From Enterobacter sp. BIGb0383 (GTDB lineage: Bacteria; Pseudomonadota; Gammaproteobacteria; Enterobacterales; Enterobacteriaceae): a stretch of DNA of 64,000 bases. Under the pieces are notes generated by a model. That model made no database searches. It saw only the letters and a list, made by a program, of their open reading frames with translations, and was not told where the DNA came from. The translations under genes and the position numbers were made by a program. How positions within the stretch are numbered: position 1 is the first letter of the stretch; the number at the start of each line of letters is the position of its first letter. Below are positions 1 through 10,268 of the stretch, in pieces. The stretch is taken from NCBI RefSeq assembly GCF_003751845.1, contig NZ_RJKQ01000004.1:360929-424928 (forward strand), read 5' to 3'.

Positions 1-1146
1 TCCCTGCGCGGAATCGATAACCGCAGCTATTATTGGATCAGAGAGGATGGGGATTATCACAACTGGACCGGCTGCGGTAACACCCTCAATTTAAGCCATC
101 CTGGTGTGGTGGAGTATGCCCTGCAGTGCCTGCGCTACTGGGTTGATGTTTGCCACGTTGACGGTTTCCGCTTTGATTTAGCCTCGGTGATGGGACGGAC
201 ACCCGACTTCCGCCAGGACGCACCGCTGTTTGCTGCGATGAAAAACGATCCCCTGCTATCGGCCGTGAAGCTTATTGCTGAACCCTGGGATATCGGTCCG
301 GGCGGCTATCAGGTGGGCAACTTCCCACCGCCCTTTGCCGAGTGGAACGACCATTTCCGCGATACCGCCCGTCGCTTCTGGCTGCTCCGGGACGTATCTA
401 ACGGCGATCTGGCCCGGCGTTTTGCCGCCTCCAGCGATGTCTTCCAGCGCGGTGGCCGCCTGCCGTCCGCCTCAGTCAATCTGGTCACGGCGCACGACGG
501 TTTCACCCTGCAGGACTGCGTGAGCTTCGGGCATAAGCACAACGAAGCGAACGGGGAAGATAACCGCGACGGCACCGGCAGCAACTACAGCAATAACCAC
601 GGTAAGGAAGGCCTGGACGTCAGTCATCAGGTGGTTGAGCGACGTCGCGCCAGCGTTCACGGTTTGCTGACGACTCTGCTGCTGGCGCAGGGCACGCCGA
701 TGCTGCTGGCCGGGGATGAGCACGGCCACAGCCAGCATGGTAATAACAATGCCTACTGCCAGGACAACGCCCTGACGTGGCTGGATTGGAAAAATGCCGA
801 CGAGGGGCTGACCGGGTTTACCGCCGCGCTTATCCAGCTGCGGCAGCGTATTCCCGCGCTGACCCGCGACGCGTGGTGGCAGGAAAATGACGGTAGCGTG
901 CGCTGGCTGAACCCGCAGGGCCAGCCGCTGAACGCCGGGGAGTGGCAGCAGGGTGCGCACAGCCTGCTGATCCAACTGAGTGAGCACTGGTTAATTGCAA
1001 TAAATGCCACCGCCAGCGCGGTGGAGATGGTGTTACCCGAAGGAGAGTGGCGCGCCATTCCTCCTTTTGCCGGAGAGGACAATCCCGTCACTCTGACCGT
1101 CTGGCATGGGCCCGCACAGGGAGTTTGCGTTTTTCACAGGTCATAA
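1..1146 (+). CDS. glgX: Glycogen debranching enzyme GlgX (5' end outside window)
   Basis: This is the C-terminal part of the alpha-1,6-glucosidase that removes short limit-dextrin branches left by glycogen phosphorylase. The frame is open from base 1, so the start lies upstream. About 381 residues are visible of roughly 657 in E. coli GlgX. GH13 catalytic-barrel landmarks are present: [10 protein letters not shown] (nucleophile region), [15 protein letters not shown] (acid/base Glu) and [11 protein letters not shown]-terminal beta domain follows. The stop is 14 bases before glgC, consistent with one glg operon; glgB would be expected upstream, outside the window. Confidence 0.97.
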   Translation, partial: SLRGIDNRSYYWIREDGDYHNWTGCGNTLNLSHPGVVEYALQCLRYWVDVCHVDGFRFDLASVMGRTPDFRQDAPLFAAMKNDPLLSAVKLIAEPWDIGPGGYQVGNFPPPFAEWNDHFRDTARRFWLLRDVSNGDLARRFAASSDVFQRGGRLPSASVNLVTAHDGFTLQDCVSFGHKHNEANGEDNRDGTGSNYSNNHGKEGLDVSHQVVERRRASVHGLLTTLLLAQGTPMLLAGDEHGHSQHGNNNAYCQDNALTWLDWKNADEGLTGFTAALIQLRQRIPALTRDAWWQENDGSVRWLNPQGQPLNAGEWQQGAHSLLIQLSEHWLIAINATASAVEMVLPEGEWRAIPPFAGEDNPVTLTVWHGPAQGVCVFHRS

Positions 1147-1160
1147 CAACGGAGTGATTT

Positions 1161-2444
1161 ATGGTTCAGCTTGATAAGAACACTTCTATGATGCTGGCGC
1201 GGCAGCTGCCGCTGAAATCGGTCGCCCTGATTCTGGCCGGAGGGCGCGGCACGCGGCTAAAAGATTTAACCAAAAAACGCGCCAAGCCAGCGGTCCACTT
1301 TGGCGGCAAGTTTCGCATTATCGATTTTGCACTCTCTAACTGCATCAACTCTGGTATTCGCCGTATCGGGGTGATTACCCAGTACCAGTCCCATACCCTG
1401 GTGCAGCATATCCAGCGCGGCTGGTCCTTCTTAAACGAAGAGATGAATGAGTTTGTCGACCTGCTGCCCGCCCAGCAGCGCGTGCATGCGGAGAACTGGT
1501 ATCGCGGCACGGCGGATGCGGTGACGCAGAACCTCGATATTATTCGCCGCTATCAGGCCGAGTACATCGTGATCCTCGCCGGTGACCATATTTACAAGCA
1601 GGACTACTCGCGGATGCTGCTGGACCACGTCGAGAAAAATGCCCGCTGCACCGTGGCCTGCCTGCCGGTGCCCCTGGCGGAAGCGAGCGCTTTCGGCGTG
1701 ATGGCCGTGGATGAAAACAGCCGGGTGATCGATTTTATTGAGAAGCCCGCTAAACCGCCCGCCATGCCGGGGGATGCCACAAAGTCGCTGGCCAGTATGG
1801 GGATCTACATCTTCGATGCGGACTATCTCTATACCCTGCTGGAGGAGGACGATCGCGACGAAAACTCCAGCCATGACTTCGGCAAGGACATTCTTCCCCG
1901 CGTGACCAAAGCGGGCGAGGCCTGGGCGCATCCTTTCCCGCTCTCCTGCGTGCAGTCCGATCCGCAGGCTGAACCTTACTGGCGTGATGTTGGCACCCTG
2001 GAAGCCTACTGGAAAGCCAATCTTGACCTGGCTTCCGTAACGCCGGAGCTGGATATGTACGACCGGACCTGGCCGATTCGTACCCATATGGAGCCGCTGC
2101 CGTCGGCGAAATTTGTCCAGGATCGTTCCGGGAGCTACGGCATGACCCTGAACTCGCTGGTCTCCGGCGGCTGCATTATTTCCGGTTCGGTGGTGGTGCA
2201 GTCGGTCCTGTTTCCACGGGTACGGATCAACTCGTTTTGCAATATCGACTCGACGGTTCTGCTGCCGGATGTCTGGGTAGGACGCTCATGCCGTCTGCGG
2301 CGCTGCATTATCGATCGTGCCTGTGAGATCCCTGAAGGCATGGTGATTGGTGAGAACGCGGAAGAAGACGCCCGCCGTTTTTATCGTTCAGAAGAAGGCA
2401 TTGTGCTGGTTACGCGCGAAATGCTGCGCAACTTACAGGATTAA
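1161..2444 (+). CDS. glgC: Glucose-1-phosphate adenylyltransferase GlgC
   Basis: ADP-glucose pyrophosphorylase makes ADP-glucose from ATP and glucose-1-phosphate, the committed and allosterically controlled step of bacterial glycogen synthesis in the cytosol. The protein has 427 residues (E. coli 431). LAGGRGTRL at residues 25-33 is the nucleotide-binding signature. The following Lys/Arg-rich stretch (residues 34-42) corresponds to the fructose-1,6-bisphosphate activator site of the E. coli enzyme. The C-terminal third has the left-handed beta-helix pattern of hexapeptide-like repeats. The start has GGAG at 1151-1154. The gene follows glgX closely and is separated from glgA by an 88-base gap with a hairpin. 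Confidence 0.98.
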   Translation: MVQLDKNTSMMLARQLPLKSVALILAGGRGTRLKDLTKKRAKPAVHFGGKFRIIDFALSNCINSGIRRIGVITQYQSHTLVQHIQRGWSFLNEEMNEFVDLLPAQQRVHAENWYRGTADAVTQNLDIIRRYQAEYIVILAGDHIYKQDYSRMLLDHVEKNARCTVACLPVPLAEASAFGVMAVDENSRVIDFIEKPAKPPAMPGDATKSLASMGIYIFDADYLYTLLEEDDRDENSSHDFGKDILPRVTKAGEAWAHPFPLSCVQSDPQAEPYWRDVGTLEAYWKANLDLASVTPELDMYDRTWPIRTHMEPLPSAKFVQDRSGSYGMTLNSLVSGGCIISGSVVVQSVLFPRVRINSFCNIDSTVLLPDVWVGRSCRLRRCIIDRACEIPEGMVIGENAEEDARRFYRSEEGIVLVTREMLRNLQD

Positions 2445-2463
2445 CAGCACTCGTTATGACCTT

Positions 2464-2490
2464 GCGCGGAAGGGGTCCGCGCGCTGTTTT
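2464..2490 (+). terminator. Hairpin between glgC and glgA, terminator-like
   Basis: GCGCGGA at 2464-2470 pairs with TCCGCGC at 2476-2482 around a 5-base loop, followed by GCTGTTTT. The stem is strong but the U-run is short. It lies inside the glg operon, so it may act as a partial terminator or an mRNA processing or stability element that sets GlgC versus GlgA/GlgP levels. Function is inferred. Confidence 0.5.
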
Positions 2491-2532
2491 ACCGCCGACG
2501 CGAGGCGTTGCCGGGCATGAGCAGGAGCAATG

Positions 2533-3966
2533 ATGCAGGTTTTACACGTATGTTCTGAGATGTTTCCGCTGCTGAAAACCGGCGGACTGGCGGACGTGCT
2601 GGGGGCGCTGCCTGCGGCGCAAATTGCCGATGGCGTGGATGCGCGGGTGCTGATCCCGGCATTTCCCGATATCCGTCGTGGCGTGCCCGATGCTCAGGTG
2701 GTGACCCGGCGTGACACCTTTGCCGGTCGCATCAGCCTGCTGTTCGGGCGCTATAACGGCGTGGGCATTTATATGATTGATGCCCCGCATCTGTATGAAC
2801 GTCCCGGCAGCCCGTATCACGATACGCATCTGCACGCTTATACGGATAACGTGCTGCGCTTTGCGCTGCTCGGCTGGGTGGGGGCGGAAATGGCCTGCGG
2901 GCTGGATCCGTTCTGGCGTCCGGACGTGGTACACGCCCACGACTGGCACGCGGGGCTGGCTCCGGCCTACCTTGCCGCACGCGGGCGTCCGGCGAAGTCG
3001 GTCTTTACGGTGCATAACCTGGCCTATCAGGGTATGTACTACGCGCACCATATGAGTGAGATCGACCTGCCCTGGTCGTTCTACAACATGCACGGGCTGG
3101 AATTTAACGGCCAGATTTCGTTTCTCAAGGCCGGGCTCTATTACGCTGATCACATTACGGCGGTCAGCCCCACCTACGCCCGTGAGATCACCGAGCCGGA
3201 GTTTGGCTACGGAATGGAGGGGCTGCTACGCCAGCGCCATAAAGAGGGGAGACTGTCGGGGATCCTTAACGGCGTGGATGAAAAAATCTGGGATCCGGAC
3301 AACGATCTGCTGCTGGCGGCGCGCTACACCCGCGACTCGCTGGAAGAGAAGGCAGAGAACAAACGTCAGCTGCAAATTGCGATGGGGCTGAAGGTGAATG
3401 ACAAAGTCCCGCTATTTGCGGTGGTCAGCCGACTGACCAGCCAGAAGGGGCTGGATCTGGTGCTGGAAGCGCTGCCTGGCCTGCTGGAACAGGGCGGACA
3501 GCTGGCGCTGTTGGGAGCGGGCGACCCGGTGCTGCAGGAAGGTTTTCTGGCCGCCGCCGCCGAGCATCCCGGACAGGTGGGCGTGCAGATAGGTTACCAC
3601 GAAGCCTTCTCGCACCGGATTATGGGCGGCTCGGACGTTATCCTGGTCCCGAGCCGCTTTGAACCCTGCGGCTTAACGCAGTTGTACGGGTTGAAATACG
3701 GCACTCTGCCGTTAGTTCGACGTACCGGCGGGCTTGCCGATACGGTATCGGATAGTTCGCTGGAAAATCTGGCAGATGGTGTCGCCAGTGGCTTTGTTTT
3801 TGAAGACAGTAATGCCTGGTCGCTGCTCAGGGCGATCCGGCGTGCTTTCGTGTTGTGGTCCCGCCCGTCACTCTGGCGCTATGTGCAGCGTCAGGCGATG
3901 AGCATGGATTTTAGCTGGCAGGTGGCGGCGCAGTCCTACCGCGATCTTTACTTTCGGTTGAAGTAG
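2533..3966 (+). CDS. glgA: Glycogen synthase GlgA
   Basis: ADP-glucose-dependent glycogen synthase (GT5, GT-B fold) adds alpha-1,4-glucosyl units to glycogen. The protein has 477 residues, equal to E. coli GlgA. The N-terminal KTGGLADV motif (residues 15-22) binds ADP-glucose. The C-terminal domain contains [17 protein letters not shown] and [10 protein letters not shown], the family's glucosyl-binding region. Two ATGs are adjacent (2530 and 2533). I prefer 2533 because AGGAG at 2523-2527 is better spaced and the length matches. It is followed 17 bases later by glgP. Confidence 0.97.
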   Translation: MQVLHVCSEMFPLLKTGGLADVLGALPAAQIADGVDARVLIPAFPDIRRGVPDAQVVTRRDTFAGRISLLFGRYNGVGIYMIDAPHLYERPGSPYHDTHLHAYTDNVLRFALLGWVGAEMACGLDPFWRPDVVHAHDWHAGLAPAYLAARGRPAKSVFTVHNLAYQGMYYAHHMSEIDLPWSFYNMHGLEFNGQISFLKAGLYYADHITAVSPTYAREITEPEFGYGMEGLLRQRHKEGRLSGILNGVDEKIWDPDNDLLLAARYTRDSLEEKAENKRQLQIAMGLKVNDKVPLFAVVSRLTSQKGLDLVLEALPGLLEQGGQLALLGAGDPVLQEGFLAAAAEHPGQVGVQIGYHEAFSHRIMGGSDVILVPSRFEPCGLTQLYGLKYGTLPLVRRTGGLADTVSDSSLENLADGVASGFVFEDSNAWSLLRAIRRAFVLWSRPSLWRYVQRQAMSMDFSWQVAAQSYRDLYFRLK

Positions 3967-3983
3967 CTTCCAGGAACACTTAA

Positions 3984-6431
3984 ATGAACGCACCTTTTAC
4001 TTACGCTTCACCCACGCTCAGTGCCGAAGCGCTGAAAAACTCCATTGCCTACAAGTTGATGTTTACCATCGGCAAGGACCCGGCCATTGCTAACAAGCAT
4101 GAATGGCTGAATGCGGCGCTTTTTGCGGTACGCGACCGGATGGTGGAGCGCTGGCTGCGTTCTAACCGGGCGCAGCTATCGCAGGAAACGCGTCAGGTTT
4201 ACTACCTGTCGATGGAATTTCTGATTGGCCGGACCCTCTCCAATGCGCTGCTGTCGCTCGGGATCTATGACGACGTCAACGACGCGCTGGCGGGAATGGG
4301 CCTGGACCTGGCGGAACTGATTGATGAAGAAAACGACCCGGGACTGGGCAACGGCGGCCTGGGGAGACTGGCCGCCTGTTTCCTCGACTCGCTGGCCACT
4401 CTCGGTCTGCCGGGGCGCGGATACGGTATCCGCTACGACTACGGTATGTTCCGGCAAAATATCGTCGACGGGCGACAAAAAGAGTCCCCCGATTACTGGC
4501 TGGAATATGGTAATCCGTGGGAATTTAAGCGCCACAACACGCGCTATAAAGTGCGTTTTGGTGGCCGTATCCAGCAGGAGGGCAAGACATCCCGCTGGCT
4601 TGAAACTGAGGAGATCCTGGCCGTTGCCTACGACCAGATTATCCCCGGCTACGATACTGACGCCACGAACACGCTGAGGCTGTGGAGCGCGCAGGCCAGT
4701 AGTGAAATCAATCTCGGTAAGTTTAACCAGGGGGATTACTTCGCGGCGGTCGAGGATAAAAACCACTCGGAAAACGTCTCCAGGGTGCTTTATCCGGACG
4801 ACTCCACCTATTCCGGGCGCGAACTGCGCCTGCGCCAGGAGTACTTCCTGGTCTCCGCCACGGTGCAGGATATTCTCAGCCGCCACTATCAGCTGCACCA
4901 GACCTACAGCAACCTGGCGGATAAAATCGCTATCCATCTGAACGACACTCACCCGGTGCTGTCGATTCCGGAGCTGATGCGCCTGCTGATCGACGAGCAT
5001 AAGTTTGCCTGGGATGAGGCGTTTGAGGTGACCTGCCAGGTCTTCTCCTACACCAACCACACCCTGATGAGCGAAGCCCTGGAAACCTGGCCGGTGGATA
5101 TGCTGGGTAAAATCCTGCCGCGCCATCTGCAGATTATCTTTGAGATCAACGACTACTTCCTGAAAACCCTGCAGGAGCAGTATCCCAGCGATGCCGGGCT
5201 GCTGAGCCGGACCTCGATTATCGATGAGTCCCACGGTCGCCAGGTGCGGATGGCCTGGCTGGCAGTCGTGGTCAGCCATAAAGTTAACGGCGTATCGGAA
5301 CTGCACTCGAACCTGATGGTGCAGTCCCTGTTTTCCGATTTCGCCGACATCTTCCCCAACCGCTTTACCAACGTGACCAACGGCGTCACGCCGCGCCGCT
5401 GGCTGGCGCTGGCGAATCCGCCGCTCTCCGACGTCCTGGATGAGCATATTGGGCGCACCTGGCGGACGGATTTAAGCCAGCTAAGCGAACTGGAGCAGCA
5501 CCTGGACTATCCGCTGGTCAATCAGGCGGTACGGCAGGCCAAGCTGGATAACAAAAAACGGCTGGCGGCCCTGCTGGCGCAGCAGCAGAACCTGGTGGTC
5601 AATCCTAAGGCGCTGTTTGACGTGCAGATCAAGCGTATTCACGAGTACAAGCGCCAGCTGATGAACGTGCTGCATATCATTACCCGCTACAACCGCATTA
5701 AGGCCGAGCCGGATGCCAACTGGGTGCCGCGGGTCAACGTGTTCGCCGGGAAAGCCGCCTCGGCCTACTATATGGCGAAGCACATTATCCACCTGATCAA
5801 CGACGTGGCGGCCGTGATCAATAACGATCCGCAAATCGGCGATAAGTTAAAGGTGGTGTTTATCCCGAACTACAGCGTCAGCCTGGCGCAGATCATCATT
5901 CCGGCGGCGGATCTCTCCGAGCAGATCTCGCTGGCCGGGACCGAAGCCTCCGGCACCAGCAATATGAAATTTGCGCTTAACGGGGCGCTGACCATCGGCA
6001 CCCTCGACGGGGCCAACGTCGAGATGCTGGAACATGTGGGCGCGGAAAATATCTTTATCTTCGGGAATACGGCGGAAGAGGTGGACGCACTGCGTGCTGC
6101 GGGCTACAAACCCCGTGAATACTATGAAAAAGATGAAGAGTTACGCCAGGTACTGACGCAAATTGGCACCGGTCTGTTCAGCCCTGACGAGCCGGGCCGC
6201 TACCGCGATCTGGTGGATTCGCTGATTAACTTTGGCGACCACTATCAGGTGCTCGCGGATTACCGCAGCTACGTGGACTGCCATGAGAAAGTGGACGAGC
6301 TCTATCGTCATCAGGAAGAGTGGGCCACCAAAGCGATGCGTAATATCGCCAATATGGGCTATTTCTCTTCTGACAGGACGATTCAGGAGTACGCGGATAA
6401 GATCTGGCATATCGATCCGGTCAGGCTGTAG
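3984..6431 (+). CDS. glgP: Glycogen phosphorylase GlgP
   Basis: Pyridoxal-phosphate-dependent phosphorylase (GT35) releases glucose-1-phosphate from the non-reducing ends of glycogen. It has 815 residues, identical in length to E. coli GlgP. The family signature [20 protein letters not shown] carries the Lys that forms the PLP Schiff base. [15 protein letters not shown] near residue 125 is also characteristic. It is a paralogue of MalP in this window (10269-12659). It closes the glg cluster and ends at a strong hairpin shared with convergent glpD. Confidence 0.98.
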   Translation: MNAPFTYASPTLSAEALKNSIAYKLMFTIGKDPAIANKHEWLNAALFAVRDRMVERWLRSNRAQLSQETRQVYYLSMEFLIGRTLSNALLSLGIYDDVNDALAGMGLDLAELIDEENDPGLGNGGLGRLAACFLDSLATLGLPGRGYGIRYDYGMFRQNIVDGRQKESPDYWLEYGNPWEFKRHNTRYKVRFGGRIQQEGKTSRWLETEEILAVAYDQIIPGYDTDATNTLRLWSAQASSEINLGKFNQGDYFAAVEDKNHSENVSRVLYPDDSTYSGRELRLRQEYFLVSATVQDILSRHYQLHQTYSNLADKIAIHLNDTHPVLSIPELMRLLIDEHKFAWDEAFEVTCQVFSYTNHTLMSEALETWPVDMLGKILPRHLQIIFEINDYFLKTLQEQYPSDAGLLSRTSIIDESHGRQVRMAWLAVVVSHKVNGVSELHSNLMVQSLFSDFADIFPNRFTNVTNGVTPRRWLALANPPLSDVLDEHIGRTWRTDLSQLSELEQHLDYPLVNQAVRQAKLDNKKRLAALLAQQQNLVVNPKALFDVQIKRIHEYKRQLMNVLHIITRYNRIKAEPDANWVPRVNVFAGKAASAYYMAKHIIHLINDVAAVINNDPQIGDKLKVVFIPNYSVSLAQIIIPAADLSEQISLAGTEASGTSNMKFALNGALTIGTLDGANVEMLEHVGAENIFIFGNTAEEVDALRAAGYKPREYYEKDEELRQVLTQIGTGLFSPDEPGRYRDLVDSLINFGDHYQVLADYRSYVDCHEKVDELYRHQEEWATKAMRNIANMGYFSSDRTIQEYADKIWHIDPVRL

Positions 6432-6436
6432 AAATG

Positions 6437-6469
6437 CGCCCCTCATCCGGTCACGGTGAGGGGCGTTTT
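6437..6469. terminator. Bidirectional terminator between glgP and glpD
   Basis: CGCCCCTCA (6437-6445) pairs perfectly with TGAGGGGCG (6457-6465) around an 11-base loop, then TTTT on the plus strand. It sits between the stops of convergent glgP and glpD. Confidence 0.85.
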
Positions 6470-6474
6470 AAGAC

Positions 6475-7983
6475 TTACGATGCTAAAGACAGCTCACGCT
6501 TTCCCGCATGCTGCGTCAGCCACTGGGCAACGCGGGACTGTTCATCGGCGTTCAGCCACATGCCCAGTTTGGTACGACGCCAGATAGCGTCATCCAGACG
6601 GCGTACCCACTCGTGCTCGACCAGGTAGCGCAGCTCTGCTTCGTAGAGATCGTGACCGAAGTGTTCCCCCAGATCGCTCAGGCTCTGCGCCTCGCCAAGT
6701 ACCTTCTCGCTGTTGCTGCCGTAGGTGCGGGCGTAGTGGCGTGCCATCGCTTCGCTGATAAACGGATAGCGACGGCGCAGCTTCGCGGCATAGTCGTCGC
6801 GATCGCCACCGATATCGCCGCCGGGCATTACGGCGTTGCGGGTCCAGGCCGGGCCGATCCCCTGGTAGTAGGAGGCCAGTTTTTCCATCGCGTGCTCGGC
6901 CAGCTTGCGGTAGGTGGTTAGCTTGCCGCCGAACACCGACAGCAGCGGAGCCTGACCATTTTCGTCATGAATATCGAGCGTATAGTCGCGGGTGATGGCC
7001 TGCGGCGAGTCGGATTCGTCATCGCACAGCGGACGCACGCCGGAGTAGGTCCAGGCGATATCGTCCCGCGACAGTTGCTGTTTAAAGTGGCCGTTATACA
7101 CCTTCAGCAGGTAGTTAATCTCGTTTTCGTCGATTTCGACATTTTTTGGATCGCCGTTGTATTCCACGTCGGTGGTGCCGATGATGGAGAATTCGTCCAT
7201 CCACGGGATCACAAACACGATACGCTTATCTTCATTCTGCAGGATATAAGCCTGTTTCTGCGTATGCACGCGCGGCACCACAATATGACTGCCTTTAATG
7301 AGGCGGATGCCGTACGGCGACGGCAGGTGCATCCCTTCATCGAAGAACTGTTTCACCCAGGGGCCGGTGGCGTTCACCAGACCGCGCGCCTGCCAGCTAA
7401 ATTTCTCGCCGGTATCGATATCTTCCGCTTCCACGATCCACAGACCGTTTTCGCGGCGGGCGGAAACGGCGCGGGTGCGGGTGCGTACTTCGCCACCTTT
7501 ACGCTCAACCATCTGAGCGTTCGCGACGACCAGTCGGGCATCGTCCACCCAGCAGTCAGAATATTCGAAACCGCGCACGATTTCCGGTTTCAGCACCGAT
7601 TCTGCGCCAAAACGCAAACCTTTCGAACCCGGCAGGCTGGTGCGTTTTCCCAGATTATCGTACATAAACAAACCGATACGGATCATCCAGGCCGGGCGCA
7701 GGTGCGGGCGGTGAGGTAAACGAAAGCGCATCGGGAAGGCGATATGCGGGGCCATTTTCAGCAGCACTTCACGTTCGGCCAGCGCTTCACTGACCAGACG
7801 GAATTCGTAGTGCTCAAGGTAGCGCAGCCCGCCGTGAATCAGCTTTGAGCTGGCGCTGGAGGTGGCACAGGCCAGGTCCTGCGCTTCCAGCATCAGTACG
7901 GATAAACCGCGACCGGCGGCGTCTGCCGCGATCCCCGCGCCATTAATACCGCCGCCTATCACAATCAGATCTTTCGTTTCCAT
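6475..7983 (-). CDS. glpD: Aerobic glycerol-3-phosphate dehydrogenase GlpD
   Basis: Membrane-associated flavoprotein oxidises sn-glycerol-3-phosphate to dihydroxyacetone phosphate and passes electrons to ubiquinone. 502 residues from METKDLIVIGG; E. coli GlpD has 501. The N-terminal Rossmann motif GGGINGAGIA (residues 10-19) binds FAD. The open frame continues 11 codons further upstream, but AAGGTGG before the Met at 7983 and the family length support this start. Tandem GlpR operators lie directly upstream. In E. coli glpD is divergent from glpEGR. Here its upstream neighbour is the 3' end of malQ, because the mal-glp block is inverted. Confidence 0.97.
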   Translation of the reverse strand: METKDLIVIGGGINGAGIAADAAGRGLSVLMLEAQDLACATSSASSKLIHGGLRYLEHYEFRLVSEALAEREVLLKMAPHIAFPMRFRLPHRPHLRPAWMIRIGLFMYDNLGKRTSLPGSKGLRFGAESVLKPEIVRGFEYSDCWVDDARLVVANAQMVERKGGEVRTRTRAVSARRENGLWIVEAEDIDTGEKFSWQARGLVNATGPWVKQFFDEGMHLPSPYGIRLIKGSHIVVPRVHTQKQAYILQNEDKRIVFVIPWMDEFSIIGTTDVEYNGDPKNVEIDENEINYLLKVYNGHFKQQLSRDDIAWTYSGVRPLCDDESDSPQAITRDYTLDIHDENGQAPLLSVFGGKLTTYRKLAEHAMEKLASYYQGIGPAWTRNAVMPGGDIGGDRDDYAAKLRRRYPFISEAMARHYARTYGSNSEKVLGEAQSLSDLGEHFGHDLYEAELRYLVEHEWVRRLDDAIWRRTKLGMWLNADEQSRVAQWLTQHAGKRELSLAS

Positions 7984-7997
7984 GCTTGCCACCTTCA

Positions 7998-8037
7998 CAC
8001 TTTCGTTAAAGCTCATAAATGTTCGTTATCGCTCATA
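7998..8037 (-). promoter_or_regulatory. Tandem GlpR operators upstream of glpD
   Basis: Two abutting 20-base sites. 8018-8037 reads AATGTTCGTTATCGCTCATA, a close match to the GlpR consensus (WATKYTCGWW followed by its near-inverse). 7998-8017, CACTTTCGTTAAAGCTCATA, is a more degenerate copy in the same phase. E. coli glpD is known to have tandem operators of this type. TATTAT on the minus strand (8035-8040 complement) could be the -10 and would be covered by the repressor. The operators stayed with glpD when the neighbouring block inverted. Confidence 0.8.
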
Positions 8038-8131
8038 ATAGCAAAGGAAAGCGCATTTGGTAACATGAAAAAAACATTTAAGGGTGATGGGTGTAACACA
8101 ATGGGCGTCAGGTTCGGTAAAACGCGGGAAT

Positions 8132-8154
8132 ACCCGACCGGATACCGGTCGGGT
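8132..8154 (-). terminator. Perfect palindrome downstream of malQ
   Basis: ACCCGACCGG (8132-8141) and CCGGTCGGGT (8145-8154) form a perfect 10-bp stem with a 3-base loop, 17 bases past the malQ stop. The minus-strand tail (TATTCCCGCGTTTT) is only partly U-rich, so termination strength is uncertain. It lies at one junction of the mal-glp inversion. Confidence 0.6.
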
Positions 8155-8170
8155 GGGTAGTGTAAATCAA

Positions 8171-10258
8171 TTATCGGCGCTGACGGGTGGCGGCTCTGCG
8201 CCGTGTATCGAGGTCTTTAATCAGGCGATTGATACCCTCATCGGCGAACAGCTTTTCCAGGGAGAGGCTCAGTTTGCGCCGCCAGTTGGGATACTGGTCG
8301 CTGGTGCCGGGAACGTTGACCGGTGTGGCCATATCCAGCCAGTCTTCCGGCTGCAGCCCCAGCAGGGCGCTGTTGCTGTCGGCAATATAGCGTTGCATTC
8401 CACGGTTAAGGATCGGCGTCATCTTCATCCGCCCGGCATGATGTCCGGTACGTTTCGGCAGGCAGCCATAGCGATGCAGAGCATCGAGCAGCCCCTGTTT
8501 GGCCCGGGCGCGATCTTCATACAAACCGCCCAGGATGACCTTGTCCGGGTAGAGTCCCAGCGTCTCGCCGAGGGCTAAATCGCCGGCTTCCCAGTAGCCG
8601 CGCAGGGTGGGCAGATCGTGGGTGGTGGCGACGGCCATTGACTGCTGTACATACGCCCTGGGTGCGCGAAACGTGGCCTGTGCCGTATTTTCGAAATAGA
8701 GCACCTTATAGGAGTAAACGCCGCCTTTATGCAACTTGCCGACGATCTCCTCCGGGACGGTGCCCAGATCTTCGCCGATCACCATACAGCGATGGCGATG
8801 GCTTTCGAGGGCGAGGATCGCCAGCAGATCGTCCACCGGATAGTGGACATAAGCACCGTAGTCGGCGGTTTCTCCGTAGGGGATCCACCACAGGCGCAGC
8901 ATCGACATGACATGGTCAATTCGCAGCGCCCCGCAGTGTTGCATATTGGCGCGCAGCATCTCGATAAAGGGCGCGTAGGCCCGGGCAGCCATAATATGCG
9001 GGTCCATCGGCGGCAGGCCCCAGTTTTGGCCCAGCGGGCCCAGAATATCCGGCGGTGCGCCAACGGAGGCTTTCAGACAGTACAGCTCCCGATCGCACCA
9101 GCTCTCAGATCCGCCTTCCGCAACGCCTACCGCCAGGTCGCGATAGAGCCCGATCGGCATCGCCAGGCGCTGGCATTCGGCCCAGCACTCGGCGAACTGA
9201 ACGTGGGCCAGCCACTGGAGCCACAGATAAAAATCGACCTCGTCGGCGTGCTGCTGACAGAACTGCTGTACCTCGGGGCTATCGATCTGCTGATACGCCT
9301 CAGGCCAGACGGGCCAGCCCCAGCGGGTGGTATCTTCCTGCATCTGCCGGGCGTGCAGGGCATCGAAGGCGGCCTGCCAGTACAGACCCTCGCCCTGACC
9401 GGTCACAAACTGGCGAAAGGTCACGACGGCGTGGTCGTCCGCCGGGCGAGAGGTGAAGCCTTTCCAGGCCAGCTGAAGCGCGTGGAGCTTGAGCCCTGTA
9501 ACAATGGTGTAGTCGACCTGCTCCGCGTCCCGGACGGATTTCAGGGTTTTGCGGGTGGCGGGTCGATCCCACCAGCGTTGTGCTTCCGCGCTGCGGCGGA
9601 AATCCTCCACCGCGTTAACGTCGATATAGAGAACGTTCAGCCAGCGGCGGGAAGAGGGGCTGTAAGGGCTGGCACTCTCCGGGCTTGCCGGGTAGAGGGC
9701 ATGAATGGGATTCAGACCAATAAAGGCCCCGCCACGACGGGCGATTTCCGGCAGCATCGCCCGTAAGTCGCCGAAATCACCGATCCCCCAGTTATGCTCT
9801 GAGCGCAGGGTATAGAGCTGGATACAGGCGCCCCAGAGCTTTTGTTGCGCTTTCAGCGCCTCTGGCTCGTAGCAGCGTGCCGGGGCGATAATCACCCGGC
9901 AGTGCCAGCGTTGATCTGCCTGCGTCAGGGTCAGGTCGTGGTAGCCCTGGGCCAGACGGGCAGGGAGCGGCAGGCTTTCACCGCCACGGATCTGCCCCTG
10001 GTACTGGCGACCTGCTTCCGTGGTCAGCCGCCATTCAAAGGTGCCTTTGCCCGCAACCGGTAGAGACTTTTTTAGCCCCTGTCGGCAGACCAGCACGGGG
10101 GGGATCGCCGCGCTGTCGTCCGTGGACGGCATATGCATCGCCGCCAGCAGACGGCGCTTTGTCTCTGCGCCGATCGACTGTGGCTTGCCGTGGGCGTTGA
10201 TATAGCTGGGGCCAATCCCGGCCGCCAGCGCATCGCGGTTAAGGTGTTTGCTCTCCAT
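8171..10258 (-). CDS. malQ: 4-alpha-glucanotransferase (amylomaltase) MalQ
   Basis: GH77 disproportionating enzyme transfers maltosyl and longer dextrinyl units between maltodextrins and releases glucose, letting cells use maltose and short maltodextrins. 695 residues (E. coli 694). ALRIDHVMSMLRLWWIP contains the catalytic nucleophile Asp and VIGEDLGTVPEEI the acid/base Glu. It is 10 bases downstream of malP, forming the MalT-activated malPQ operon. Its 3' end faces the glpD promoter in the same direction. Confidence 0.97.
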   Translation of the reverse strand: MESKHLNRDALAAGIGPSYINAHGKPQSIGAETKRRLLAAMHMPSTDDSAAIPPVLVCRQGLKKSLPVAGKGTFEWRLTTEAGRQYQGQIRGGESLPLPARLAQGYHDLTLTQADQRWHCRVIIAPARCYEPEALKAQQKLWGACIQLYTLRSEHNWGIGDFGDLRAMLPEIARRGGAFIGLNPIHALYPASPESASPYSPSSRRWLNVLYIDVNAVEDFRRSAEAQRWWDRPATRKTLKSVRDAEQVDYTIVTGLKLHALQLAWKGFTSRPADDHAVVTFRQFVTGQGEGLYWQAAFDALHARQMQEDTTRWGWPVWPEAYQQIDSPEVQQFCQQHADEVDFYLWLQWLAHVQFAECWAECQRLAMPIGLYRDLAVGVAEGGSESWCDRELYCLKASVGAPPDILGPLGQNWGLPPMDPHIMAARAYAPFIEMLRANMQHCGALRIDHVMSMLRLWWIPYGETADYGAYVHYPVDDLLAILALESHRHRCMVIGEDLGTVPEEIVGKLHKGGVYSYKVLYFENTAQATFRAPRAYVQQSMAVATTHDLPTLRGYWEAGDLALGETLGLYPDKVILGGLYEDRARAKQGLLDALHRYGCLPKRTGHHAGRMKMTPILNRGMQRYIADSNSALLGLQPEDWLDMATPVNVPGTSDQYPNWRRKLSLSLEKLFADEGINRLIKDLDTRRRAATRQRR

Positions 10259-10268
10259 AAGCCGGTCC

